DNA of 17,948 bases, from NCBI GenBank assembly GCA_965368815.1, contig CBDUOH010000044.1, positions 1 to 17,948 of the forward strand, given 5' to 3'. Under the pieces are notes generated by a model. The model did no database searches, was not told the DNA's origin, and saw nothing but the letters and a program-made list of their open reading frames with translations. The stretch's first letter is position 1, and every line of letters starts with the position of its first letter. This document shows positions 1-7,005 of this stretch, one piece after another. Source of the DNA: UBA5794 sp965368815. GTDB lineage: Bacteria > Actinomycetota > Acidimicrobiia > Spongiisociales > UBA5794. Position numbers and translations under genes: made by a program.

Positions 1-713
1 AAGATCGACTGTGCGCTCTTCTCCAGCTTCCGCTGCTGGCGGAGTTCCTGGCCATAGCTCTTGATCACCTCGATACCGGTCACGGATTCCTCGACGACGT
101 GCGACAGCCCGGACAGCCGCTCCTGGAGCTCGAACGAGTACCCGACGACCCGGGATGCGAATCTCGCCGACGTCAGCAACAACGCGGGAATCATGAGTGC
201 CGCGACCGATCCGAGCACGGGATCGATCACGATGAGGACCGACGTGACAACGAGGAACATGGCGAGGTTCGCGAGGGTGATCGGAAGCATCGAGAGAATC
301 AACCGCATCTGGGACAGATCGGACGAGGCACGCGCCATCAGTTCACCCGTGGACGTTGCGTCATGGAAATTGAACTCCATCCGCTGGATGTGGGTGAAGA
401 TGCGGTTCCGGACGTCCGCCTCGGCGCGGTACGACAGCTTGAAGCCGTAGTAGCGACGTACGCCGATTCCTACCGCCTGGACGGCGCCGACGACGAGCAG
501 CCACACGAACAGCAGGAGAAGCTCGTCGGATTCCCCTGCGACCGCATGGTCGACGATTGCGCCCACGAGGTACGGAAGCACGACGACCGATGCCATCCAC
601 AGGATTGCTCCGGCGATCGAGATGACGGTCACCTTGCGGTAGCGTCCCAGCACGCGCCACAGCAGGCTCAGACCTTTCGTGAGATCCCTGAGTCGGGGGC
701 GTTGCTCAGACAC
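1..713 (-). CDS. ABC exporter transmembrane domain (3' part beyond window)
   Basis: My own reading of the minus strand gives an uninterrupted frame of 237 codons from a GTG at 711-713 to the window edge, beginning VSEQRPRLRDL. It has four hydrophobic stretches, at roughly residues 29-52, 64-84, 143-163 and 168-185. Between the second and third lies the segment HDATSTGELMARASSDLSQM, typical of the first cytoplasmic loop of ABC exporters (type IV fold). The late segment ERLSGLSHVVEESVTGIEVIKSYGQE is also characteristic of this membrane domain. The ATP-binding domain would lie beyond the left edge and cannot be seen, so substrate is unknown; multidrug or lipid export is usual in the family. The start follows the YihY-family gene stop by 10 bases. 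No strong Shine-Dalgarno is present, but TAGGCT lies 7 bases before the GTG. Confidence 0.88.
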   Translation of the reverse strand, partial: MSEQRPRLRDLTKGLSLLWRVLGRYRKVTVISIAGAILWMASVVVLPYLVGAIVDHAVAGESDELLLLFVWLLVVGAVQAVGIGVRRYYGFKLSYRAEADVRNRIFTHIQRMEFNFHDATSTGELMARASSDLSQMRLILSMLPITLANLAMFLVVTSVLIVIDPVLGSVAALMIPALLLTSARFASRVVGYSFELQERLSGLSHVVEESVTGIEVIKSYGQELRQQRKLEKSAQSI

Positions 714-720
714 TCTTTCC

Positions 721-726
721 AGCCTA
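721..726 (-). promoter_or_regulatory. Candidate -10 element for leaderless ABC exporter transcript
   Basis: On the minus strand TAGGCT occupies 726 to 721, followed by 7 bases and then the GTG start at 713. The first three bases of the hexamer are the TAG stop codon of the YihY-family gene. The spacing would put the transcription start at the first base of the start codon. No -35 was recognised. The AGG could instead be a poor Shine-Dalgarno. Confidence 0.4.
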
Positions 727-1566
727 CCGCTGCCTGTGGGTCTCCAACGCGGCGTAGAAACCGATCACCCCGACCGGGACAGCGATGACGACGATCCCGA
801 TGAAATACAACCATACGAGGACGAGACCGACTGCCCCGAACACGGCGACCGACGCCACGTCCACGGACGGCAGGACAAGTTGGGACAGCAGGGTTCCTCC
901 CACGCAGATGCCGGTGACCACGACCGCCGAGGTCACGGCGTGATCCAGCGGTTGCGGTGGTCCGAACCGATATACCGCCCACAGGAGCAAGCCGACCCAC
1001 CAGAGCCCGATCATCCCGACGAGTGCCTGCGTGAACCCGACCGAAGGGAAGTGGACGAAGTCCGTGAACGCATCCCAGGCTCCTCCGCTGTTGAGGAGGA
1101 CGAGGTAGGCAGCGATCAGGGATGTTGCCCCTGCGGTTGTGACGACCACGCCCGTGAGCCGCGCCTGGACATAGCCACGGTGCTCATCGACCCCTTGGAC
1201 GAGCCGCAGCGACTTCTGCACCGCATAGACAGCGCGTGAGCCCGACCACAAGGCGATGAGAACCGAAACACCGACAATCACCAGCCGCTCGCTCGACAGC
1301 GCATCGACCGAGTCACCGACGATGTCGATGAAGAACGAGGCAATTTCATCAGGTAGCACGGTGTCGATTGCCTTGATCACATTCACGTAGATCCTGCTCG
1401 ATGTGTCGAAGAAGGTCACGATCGAAAAGAACGCGATGGCGAGCGGGAACAGGGCGAACAACGAGTTGTACGCGATTGCGGCGCCCATGAGCAGTGGGTC
1501 ACCTGTCCGCATCATGTCCGAAGCGGTTGCGTACCAGTTCTTGACGAAGCGCCATGTGCCATCCAT
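724..1566 (-). CDS. YihY/BrkB-family inner membrane protein
   Basis: This is a 280-residue polytopic membrane protein with about six hydrophobic segments. Near the N-terminus is the family signature AAIAYNSLFALFPLAIAFF, corresponding to the conserved A-Y-x-x-LFaLFP element of YihY/BrkB proteins. A later WAVYRFGPP matches the family's usual VYRFLPN-like motif. The family is widespread and poorly understood; names such as ribonuclease BN or virulence factor BrkB are historical, and a transport or envelope role is only inferred. The ATG at 1566 is chosen over an in-frame TTG at 1593, because TAGGCT sits exactly 7 bases before the ATG and the conserved region begins soon after it. It is transcribed divergently from the beta-propeller lipoprotein and lies 10 bases upstream of the ABC exporter, so the two may form an operon. 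Confidence 0.88.
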   Translation of the reverse strand: MDGTWRFVKNWYATASDMMRTGDPLLMGAAIAYNSLFALFPLAIAFFSIVTFFDTSSRIYVNVIKAIDTVLPDEIASFFIDIVGDSVDALSSERLVIVGVSVLIALWSGSRAVYAVQKSLRLVQGVDEHRGYVQARLTGVVVTTAGATSLIAAYLVLLNSGGAWDAFTDFVHFPSVGFTQALVGMIGLWWVGLLLWAVYRFGPPQPLDHAVTSAVVVTGICVGGTLLSQLVLPSVDVASVAVFGAVGLVLVWLYFIGIVVIAVPVGVIGFYAALETHRQR

Positions 1567-1573
1567 GCGCCCC

Positions 1574-1579
1574 AGCCTA
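1574..1579 (-). promoter_or_regulatory. Candidate -10 element for leaderless YihY-family transcript
   Basis: TAGGCT reads on the minus strand from 1579 to 1574, with 7 bases (GGGGCGC) before the ATG at 1566. It is the same hexamer and spacing as the ABC exporter start at 713. No convincing -35 was found. The GGGG in the spacer is too close to the ATG to act as a normal ribosome-binding site. Confidence 0.5.
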
Positions 1580-1618
1580 CGGAGCGCAGCCAAGACCCGA
1601 CTATTGGAGGCCGCTCTC

Positions 1619-1624
1619 TACACT
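1619..1624 (+). promoter_or_regulatory. Candidate -10 element for leaderless lipoprotein transcript
   Basis: TACACT lies at 1619-1624, 8 bases before the ATG at 1633. It faces away from the YihY-family promoter within the same 66-base divergent gap. A GGAGG at 1605-1609 is about 24 bases from the start codon, too far to serve it as a Shine-Dalgarno. No -35 was recognised. Confidence 0.5.
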
Positions 1625-1632
1625 CGCCCACG

Positions 1633-3225
1633 ATGCGGAAAGCCTCCCTGCTGTTCATCTCCCTTGCACTCGGTGTGTCGGCCTGTGTCGCCGGGGGTGA
1701 GAACGTCATCGCCGTCGACCCGACCGGGACCGTGACGACGCTGCCTCCCCCGACGGACACGACCGTCCCGGATGCCACCGGTACGACGGATCCGACTGCC
1801 ACCTCTTCGACGACCACGACCACCCTCCCCGAACGCCCCACCGGTGTGGTCACGGCTGAAACGGTGTTCAAGCCGTGGGGCGACGTCGTCGGTTTGACCA
1901 TGTTCCGGGGCAATCCCACACGGACGTTCTACGGGACCGGGCCGATCCCACAGACCGCGCCCAAGCAGCTGTGGCGATTCCCGAACGAGCCGATGTCAGG
2001 GCTGTCGCCGGTCGGACAGGAACAGAAGTGGTGGTCGGGCATGGGCTGGACCGGTCAGCCACTTGTCCACGAGCTCGCTGACGGGACGACCGAGGTCATA
2101 TTCGGTGCCTACGACAAGAAGCTGCACTTCCTCGATGCGTCAACCGGCGAACGCCTCCGCCCCGACTACGACATGGGCGACATCATCAAGGGAACGCCGA
2201 CGCTTGACCCCGATGGGTACCCGCTGCTGTATTCAGGTTCGCGCGATCCGCGGTTCCGGATCCTCGCGCTCGACGGCGATGAGGTCACCGAACTGTGGTC
2301 GCTGCACGCCAAGTCGGTGGAGGGGATGTGGAACGACGACTGGGATTCGAACCCTGTGGTGGTGGACGACATGTTGTACGTCGGCGGTGAGAACTCGTGG
2401 TGGTTCGCCATCAAGCTCAACCGCGGATACGACGCCGATGGCAAAGTGACCGTCGATCCAGAGGTCGTGTTCGAGATGCCGGCATGGTCCGACGAGTTGT
2501 TCGACCTGCTCGGGCGGCAACAGTCCGTTGAGGGGTCGACCGTCGTGTTCGGTCAGAAGGCGTACTACGCAACCAGCGCCGGACGTGTTGTCGGCGTCGA
2601 CGTCTCGGACGTCGAGAACGGCAATGCGGAGGTCTTCTTCGATTTCTGGATGGGCGACGACACGGATGCAACACCGCTCATCGATGCCGAGGGATACTTG
2701 TACGTCGTCGCCCACGCAGACCACGAGAAGACGAACAACACAGCAGCACGTCGCGTCCGGGAGGTCGGCCAGTTGGTGAAACTCGACACGTCGATTCCTG
2801 CGACAAGCCTGACGAGCCTCGATCCGATCGTGTGGAGTGTCGACATACCTGCCGCCCGGGGTCAGGACACAGGCGCATGGGCCACCCCGGCGCTCCACGA
2901 GGACGGCCTCATCTTCGTGGTGGCCGACAGCGGTGACATTCTCGCTGTCGACACCGACACCGGCGAGGTCGTCTGGACCGACTACGTGGGCGTCAACGCA
3001 TGGTCGTCGCCGCTCATCGTCGACGACACGCTGATCATCGTCACCAACTGTGTGAGCGAGGATCGTGGATTGCGTGCGTACAGCCTTGCCGATCCGCTCG
3101 CACCGGCCCTGATGTGGGAGGCAGTTCTGACACAAGGAGGATGTATCGAGGCAACGCCCGCCATCTGGAATGGGCAGATATTCATCGGTTCACGCGATGG
3201 ATACCTGTACGCTTTCGGATTGTGA
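1633..3225 (+). CDS. Secreted lipoprotein with PQQ-like beta-propeller
   Basis: The product is 530 residues. The N-terminus MRKASLLFISLALGVSAC is a lipoprotein signal peptide with lipobox VSAC, so Cys18 should be lipidated and the protein held on the outer face of the membrane. A Thr/Pro/Ser-rich linker follows (about residues 28-70), ending in TTTTTLPERP. The rest is built of repeats of the PQQ/quinoprotein propeller type, for example LHFLDASTGERL, ILAVDTDTGEVVWTDYVG and the C-terminal GQIFIGSRDGYLYAFGL. No catalytic quinoprotein motif or cytochrome site is evident, so a binding or scaffold role is more likely than dehydrogenase activity (inference). The stop overlaps the GTG start of the next gene by 4 bases. 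That coupling suggests the two products work in the same envelope process. Confidence 0.88.
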   Translation: MRKASLLFISLALGVSACVAGGENVIAVDPTGTVTTLPPPTDTTVPDATGTTDPTATSSTTTTTLPERPTGVVTAETVFKPWGDVVGLTMFRGNPTRTFYGTGPIPQTAPKQLWRFPNEPMSGLSPVGQEQKWWSGMGWTGQPLVHELADGTTEVIFGAYDKKLHFLDASTGERLRPDYDMGDIIKGTPTLDPDGYPLLYSGSRDPRFRILALDGDEVTELWSLHAKSVEGMWNDDWDSNPVVVDDMLYVGGENSWWFAIKLNRGYDADGKVTVDPEVVFEMPAWSDELFDLLGRQQSVEGSTVVFGQKAYYATSAGRVVGVDVSDVENGNAEVFFDFWMGDDTDATPLIDAEGYLYVVAHADHEKTNNTAARRVREVGQLVKLDTSIPATSLTSLDPIVWSVDIPAARGQDTGAWATPALHEDGLIFVVADSGDILAVDTDTGEVVWTDYVGVNAWSSPLIVDDTLIIVTNCVSEDRGLRAYSLADPLAPALMWEAVLTQGGCIEATPAIWNGQIFIGSRDGYLYAFGL

Positions 3226-4205
3226 TTGCTTGGACAGACACCGGGACCGTTGCGGGCTTTCGCCTGTTCCTCATCGTAGGGTCCATGATCGTGGGCGGCA
3301 TTGCCGCCCTCGCCACTGTCGTCGGGTTCTTCGGGACCACCTGGTGGCCGTTCGACTTCGCTGCGAACCTCCGTTGGCATCTCTTCTGGCTCCTGCTCGT
3401 GGCGTCCGTCATCTACGCCCTCATCGCCAAGGGGTGGTTCCTGATCATCCTCGTCGGAACCGCCGTGGTCAACGGTGCTCTGATCGTCCCGATGTGGCTC
3501 GGGGCACAGCCGGAATCCACGGGAGAGGACAGCTTGCGGATCGTCCAACTCGACGTGTCTGGTGGATTCGACGATCGGCTTGCTGGTTTCACATGGCTTG
3601 AGGAGTCCGATGCCGACCTCCTGCTTCTTGCGGGTGCATCAACGGTCGTGTCCCGCGAGGTCGCCCATGAGGACAGCGACTGGGTTGTGCTCGTCGAGCC
3701 CGATGTCGACAACACGGCCGGAATGGTCATCCTGGCAAAGCAGCAGTGGGAGGTGGCAGTGACGCCCACCGGCGTCGGATCCGACACGGTGATCCGCATC
3801 ACGGCCGGCGACACGACGGGCTCGTACGAGATCCTCACCGCTTGGGGCCCCATGGCTACGTCCGCTGACAAGGCTGACCGGCTCCAGGCGAGGCTGGACA
3901 CGATTGCTTCGCTTTCAGCCGCCGCAACAGCGCCCGTTGTCGTCGTCGGCAATCTGGGAGCCACCGTATGGACCTCGACGATGAGTGAATTCCTCACCGC
4001 TACGGGTCTACGCGATGCGACGAAAGGCTCCGGGTACCTCGCCACGTCACGGTCGTCCGGGATTCCCGTCATCGGTGGTTGGCTCGGGCTGCCTCTCGAC
4101 GTCGTTCTGATGTCGGAGGATGCCACACCGATCGAGCTCACGACCGGACCCGATGTCGGTGTCGAGCACCTGCCCGTGGTCTTCGTCGTCGGTCCGGTCG
4201 AGTAG
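3222..4205 (+). CDS. Membrane protein with degenerate EEP-fold domain
   Basis: The GTG start at 3222 overlaps the lipoprotein's TGA, giving 327 residues. Three hydrophobic segments (about 13-38, 50-70 and 71-94) precede a domain from residue 104 that follows the pattern of membrane-anchored endonuclease/exonuclease/phosphatase (EEP) proteins from start to end: LRIVQLDV, LEESDADLLLL, VVVVGNLGATVWTSTMSEFL, TGLRDATKGSG, LPLDVVLMS and VEHLPVVFVV. The family's catalytic positions are substituted. The usual Asn is Asp111, the LxE Glu is Gly138, the GDFN motif reads GNLG (Asn244, Gly246), the residue after Asp293 is Val rather than His or Tyr, and the SDH motif reads VEH (Glu315, His316). A nuclease or phosphatase activity is therefore unlikely. 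The alignment is by eye and the fold assignment is an inference. Confidence 0.75.
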   Translation: MIAWTDTGTVAGFRLFLIVGSMIVGGIAALATVVGFFGTTWWPFDFAANLRWHLFWLLLVASVIYALIAKGWFLIILVGTAVVNGALIVPMWLGAQPESTGEDSLRIVQLDVSGGFDDRLAGFTWLEESDADLLLLAGASTVVSREVAHEDSDWVVLVEPDVDNTAGMVILAKQQWEVAVTPTGVGSDTVIRITAGDTTGSYEILTAWGPMATSADKADRLQARLDTIASLSAAATAPVVVVGNLGATVWTSTMSEFLTATGLRDATKGSGYLATSRSSGIPVIGGWLGLPLDVVLMSEDATPIELTTGPDVGVEHLPVVFVVGPVE

Positions 4206-4261
4206 CAACGAACCTGCCATCCGAAACCCGGGCTGGCTCCAAAAAGACACCGAGGCGCGGG

Positions 4262-4267
4262 TACGCT
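4262..4267 (+). promoter_or_regulatory. Candidate -10 element for leaderless M3 peptidase transcript
   Basis: TACGCT lies at 4262-4267, followed by 7 bases and the ATG at 4275. No purine-rich Shine-Dalgarno lies at the usual distance. The 69-base gap before this gene shows no clear terminator for the upstream pair. Confidence 0.5.
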
Positions 4268-4274
4268 GACCGCC

Positions 4275-6218
4275 ATGCAGTACGACCTCTCAACAGCCAC
4301 CGTCCAGTCGATTACCAAAGCCACGCAGACCGCCATCGATGAAGCCGAAGCGCTTGTCGATCTCGCCGTAGGCAGCGCCGAACCCTCATACGATTCGTGC
4401 ATCGCACCACTCGACGAAGCACTCCGCATCATCTCGGACGCTGCTGGCTACGGTCCGTTTCTCGCCCATTGCCACACAGACAAGGCCGTGCGCGACGCCG
4501 GCAACGCCGCAAAGGAACAGCTCGACAAGTGGAGCACCGATCTCGTGTTCCGGCCCGACCTCTTCCGGGTCGTCAGCCAGGTCGACCCCGAGGTTCTGAC
4601 GGGGCTGGAGCAACGATCCACGAAGCTGTGGCACCGCGATCTGCGACGAGCGGGCCACGAACTCGGCCCGGTCGAGCAATCCGAGCTCCGGGAACTGCGA
4701 AACCGCCTCATCGAACTCGGCGTTGCCTTCTCACGGAACCTCGCCGAATACTCGGACCACATCGACGTCGCTCGCGACGACCTCGACGGGCTCCCCGAGA
4801 CCTACATTGCGGGACTCGGGGCAGGCGACGCTCCCGATACGGTGCGGGTCACACTCGACTATCCCGACTACGTGCCGTTCATGCAACAGGCGGCGAACAG
4901 GGACAACCGACGTCGGCTACAGCACAAGTTCCTCAATCGGGCAACGGCAGCGAATCGACCGCTTCTCGCCGAGGCGATCGGTGTTCGAGCGCGGATCGCA
5001 GAACTCCTCGGCTACGAGACGTGGGCCCATCACCAGATGGAGCTCAAGATGGCGGACGTTCCGTCGGTTCGCACGATGTACGACAGCATCGTTCCCGGCC
5101 TCACCGAACTGGCCGCCGACGAGAAATCGGCCCTGCAATCACTGCTCGAGGCCGATCACCCCGGCGAGACACTCCAGGCTTGGGACTGGGGGTTCTATGA
5201 CACCCAACAGGAACGAACCGATTTCGGTGTCGATCAGAACACCGTCGCCGAATACTTTTCGCTCGAGCATGTGATTGCGGGCATGTTCGACGTCACAGGG
5301 CGGGTGCTCGGGATCCGCTACGAGCAGGTGCAGGACATCCCGACGTGGCACCCTGACGTGCGGACGTACCGGATCATCGACGCCGATGCAGACGCCCCGA
5401 TTGCGGTGTTCTTCCTCGATCTCCACCCTCGCGACGGCAAGTTCACCCACGCAGCATGCTGGCCGCTCCAAGCCGGGTGCCGATTGGACGACGGCTCGTA
5501 TCGCACCCCGTATGCGGCCGTCCTGTGCAACTTCACCAAACCAACGAAGGACCGACCATCCCTCCTCAAGCACGACGAGGTCGTGACCCTCTTCCACGAG
5601 TTCGGTCACGTTCTCCACGACTGTCTCACCGAAGTCGACCTTGCCAGATTCTCAGGGGCCGACACCGAGTGGGACTTCGTCGAAGCACCATCCCAGATCA
5701 TGGAGAACTGGACCTGGGATGCGGGCGTTCTCCGGACCTTCGCCACACATCACGCAACAGGTGAGCCCATCGGCGAGGAGCTCGTGGCCAAACTCACCCA
5801 ACTTCGGGACCACAACATCGCCCTCAAACTGTTGCGACAGGTCTATCTGGGCAACCTCGACCTTGCGCTCCACACATCGGGACCCGAGCCCGATCTCGAG
5901 GCCATCGACAGGGCCCAGCACGCACTCACCCAGATCCCGATCCATGAGGACACCTTCATGGCCGCGGGATTCGGCCATCTGATGGATGCGTACGACGCCG
6001 GCTACTACGGCTACCTCTGGTCCATGGTGTACGGCGACGACATGTTCTCAGTGTTCGAACAGGAGGGTGTCATGTCGCCTGCCGTCGGTGCCCGCTACCG
6101 CAAAGAGGTGTTGGCGCAGGGATACTCGCGCGATGCGATCGAGCACCTGCGTGCGTTCCTCGGACGGGAGCCGAACGCTGAAGCGTTCATGGCGAAGATC
6201 GGGCTGTCGTCAGACTGA
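4275..6218 (+). CDS. M3-family zinc oligopeptidase
   Basis: This 647-residue protein has the zinc site of thimet-type oligopeptidases (peptidase family M3). HEFGH places His441, Glu442 and His445, and the downstream FVEAPSQ provides the third ligand, Glu470. Other family marks are the C-terminal DAYDAGYYGYLWS segment, which carries conserved substrate-contacting Tyr residues in the family, and the long helical N-terminal half. Length is near the 600-700 usual for bacterial M3A enzymes. There is no signal peptide, so it should act in the cytosol, trimming short peptides. It has its own candidate promoter. The stop codon overlaps the 3' end of the convergent dehydrogenase-like gene by 9 bases, so the two transcripts must overlap. 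Confidence 0.95.
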   Translation: MQYDLSTATVQSITKATQTAIDEAEALVDLAVGSAEPSYDSCIAPLDEALRIISDAAGYGPFLAHCHTDKAVRDAGNAAKEQLDKWSTDLVFRPDLFRVVSQVDPEVLTGLEQRSTKLWHRDLRRAGHELGPVEQSELRELRNRLIELGVAFSRNLAEYSDHIDVARDDLDGLPETYIAGLGAGDAPDTVRVTLDYPDYVPFMQQAANRDNRRRLQHKFLNRATAANRPLLAEAIGVRARIAELLGYETWAHHQMELKMADVPSVRTMYDSIVPGLTELAADEKSALQSLLEADHPGETLQAWDWGFYDTQQERTDFGVDQNTVAEYFSLEHVIAGMFDVTGRVLGIRYEQVQDIPTWHPDVRTYRIIDADADAPIAVFFLDLHPRDGKFTHAACWPLQAGCRLDDGSYRTPYAAVLCNFTKPTKDRPSLLKHDEVVTLFHEFGHVLHDCLTEVDLARFSGADTEWDFVEAPSQIMENWTWDAGVLRTFATHHATGEPIGEELVAKLTQLRDHNIALKLLRQVYLGNLDLALHTSGPEPDLEAIDRAQHALTQIPIHEDTFMAAGFGHLMDAYDAGYYGYLWSMVYGDDMFSVFEQEGVMSPAVGARYRKEVLAQGYSRDAIEHLRAFLGREPNAEAFMAKIGLSSD

Positions 6219-6992
6219 GTGGATCAAACCACCGTCGGCCTGCAGCGTTGCGCCCGTGATGTACGAAGCCGCTGGGGAGACCAGAAACGCGGCCGCCGCC
6301 GCGAACTCATGGGGCTCTCCGTACCGGCCAAGTGGGATGCTTGCGGCAACACGCCGACGTTGCTCCTCGATATCGATGCCCGACGTTTCAGCCGCATGTT
6401 GATCCAGCTGCTCGACTCGTTCCGTTGCGATGCGGCCAGGGATCAGGTGGTTGACCCTGATTCCGTCCGGCGCCCACTCGCGCGACAGCGTCTTGGCGAG
6501 CGTTGCGACGCCGGCCCTGAACACGCCCGACAGTGAAATCGCCTCGATGGGTTCCTTCGCCGACGTCGAGGTGAGGTACAACATGGCGCTTCCCGCGCCG
6601 AGATGCGGATAGGACGACCGGGCAAACGCCATTGCGGACCTGAGCGTGAGGCGATACGCATCGTCCCACGCGTCCGGGTCGGTGTCGTTGAATCGTGCTG
6701 CCGGCGGACCACCTGCGTTCGGCACGACGATGTCGAGACCGCCGAGTCGTCGCGCGGCGTCGTCGATCCAGGACCCGATGGCGGCAGCGTCGGACACGTC
6801 GACCGCTACCGCGGACACCGACGATCCCGTCTCTGTGCCGATGCGCTGTGCAGCATCACGCGCATTGTCGATCGATCGCGAACAGATCTCAACCACACAA
6901 CCCTCCGAGGCCAGCGTCCTTGCAACAGCGAAACCGAGGCCCCGCGATGCCGCGGCCACCAGCGCCTTCTTGTTCGTGAGTCCCAGATCCAT
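6210..6992 (-). CDS. Short-chain dehydrogenase-like protein with altered active site
   Basis: The product is 260 residues and Rossmann-like. The nucleotide-binding turn reads AAASRGLGFAVA (about 13-24), close to TGxxxGxG, and NAGG at 92-95 is the usual NAG structural motif. The C-terminal ADGG is also family-typical. The catalytic Tyr-x3-Lys is missing: aligned by the following AGVATLAKTLS, the positions read Ser155 and Arg159 (SGVFR). I recall a divergent SDR subgroup with the same S-x3-R pattern, so this may be subgroup-typical rather than decay. The ATG at 6992 is 10 bases beyond the menE stop, so it should be co-transcribed with menE, but it has no known job in the classical menaquinone pathway. 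Substrate is unknown; a 3-oxoacyl-ACP reductase label would be unsafe. Confidence 0.85.
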   Translation of the reverse strand: MDLGLTNKKALVAAASRGLGFAVARTLASEGCVVEICSRSIDNARDAAQRIGTETGSSVSAVAVDVSDAAAIGSWIDDAARRLGGLDIVVPNAGGPPAARFNDTDPDAWDDAYRLTLRSAMAFARSSYPHLGAGSAMLYLTSTSAKEPIEAISLSGVFRAGVATLAKTLSREWAPDGIRVNHLIPGRIATERVEQLDQHAAETSGIDIEEQRRRVAASIPLGRYGEPHEFAAAAAFLVSPAASYITGATLQADGGLIHSV

Positions 6993-6999
6993 GACAGCG

Positions 7000-7005
7000 A
7001 CCCTA
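7000..7005 (-). promoter_or_regulatory. Candidate -10 element for internal leaderless SDR transcript
   Basis: TAGGGT reads on the minus strand from 7005 to 7000, with 7 bases before the ATG at 6992. Its TAG is the menE stop codon, the same arrangement as at the YihY/ABC junction. AGGG could also act as a weak Shine-Dalgarno at about 8 bases, so this case is ambiguous. Confidence 0.35.

Noticed and set aside
1567..1593. TTG start at 1593 for the YihY-family gene
   Set aside because: It adds nine poorly conserved residues and would put the -10-like TAGGCT inside the coding region; the ATG at 1566 fits better.
1720..1842. Thr/Pro/Ser-rich stretch in the lipoprotein as a repeat element
   Set aside because: It is in frame and is simply the flexible linker after a lipidated Cys; no exact DNA repeat unit.
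4206..4274. Possible terminator between the EEP-like gene and the M3 peptidase
   Set aside because: Only a 4-base-pair GCCA/TGGC pairing is seen, with no stable stem or T-run.
2233..4432. Two long minus-strand frames (about 300 and 339 codons) opposite the lipoprotein and EEP-like genes
   Set aside because: The plus-strand genes have a signal peptide, domain motifs and a coupled overlap; the antisense products are low-complexity and motif-free.
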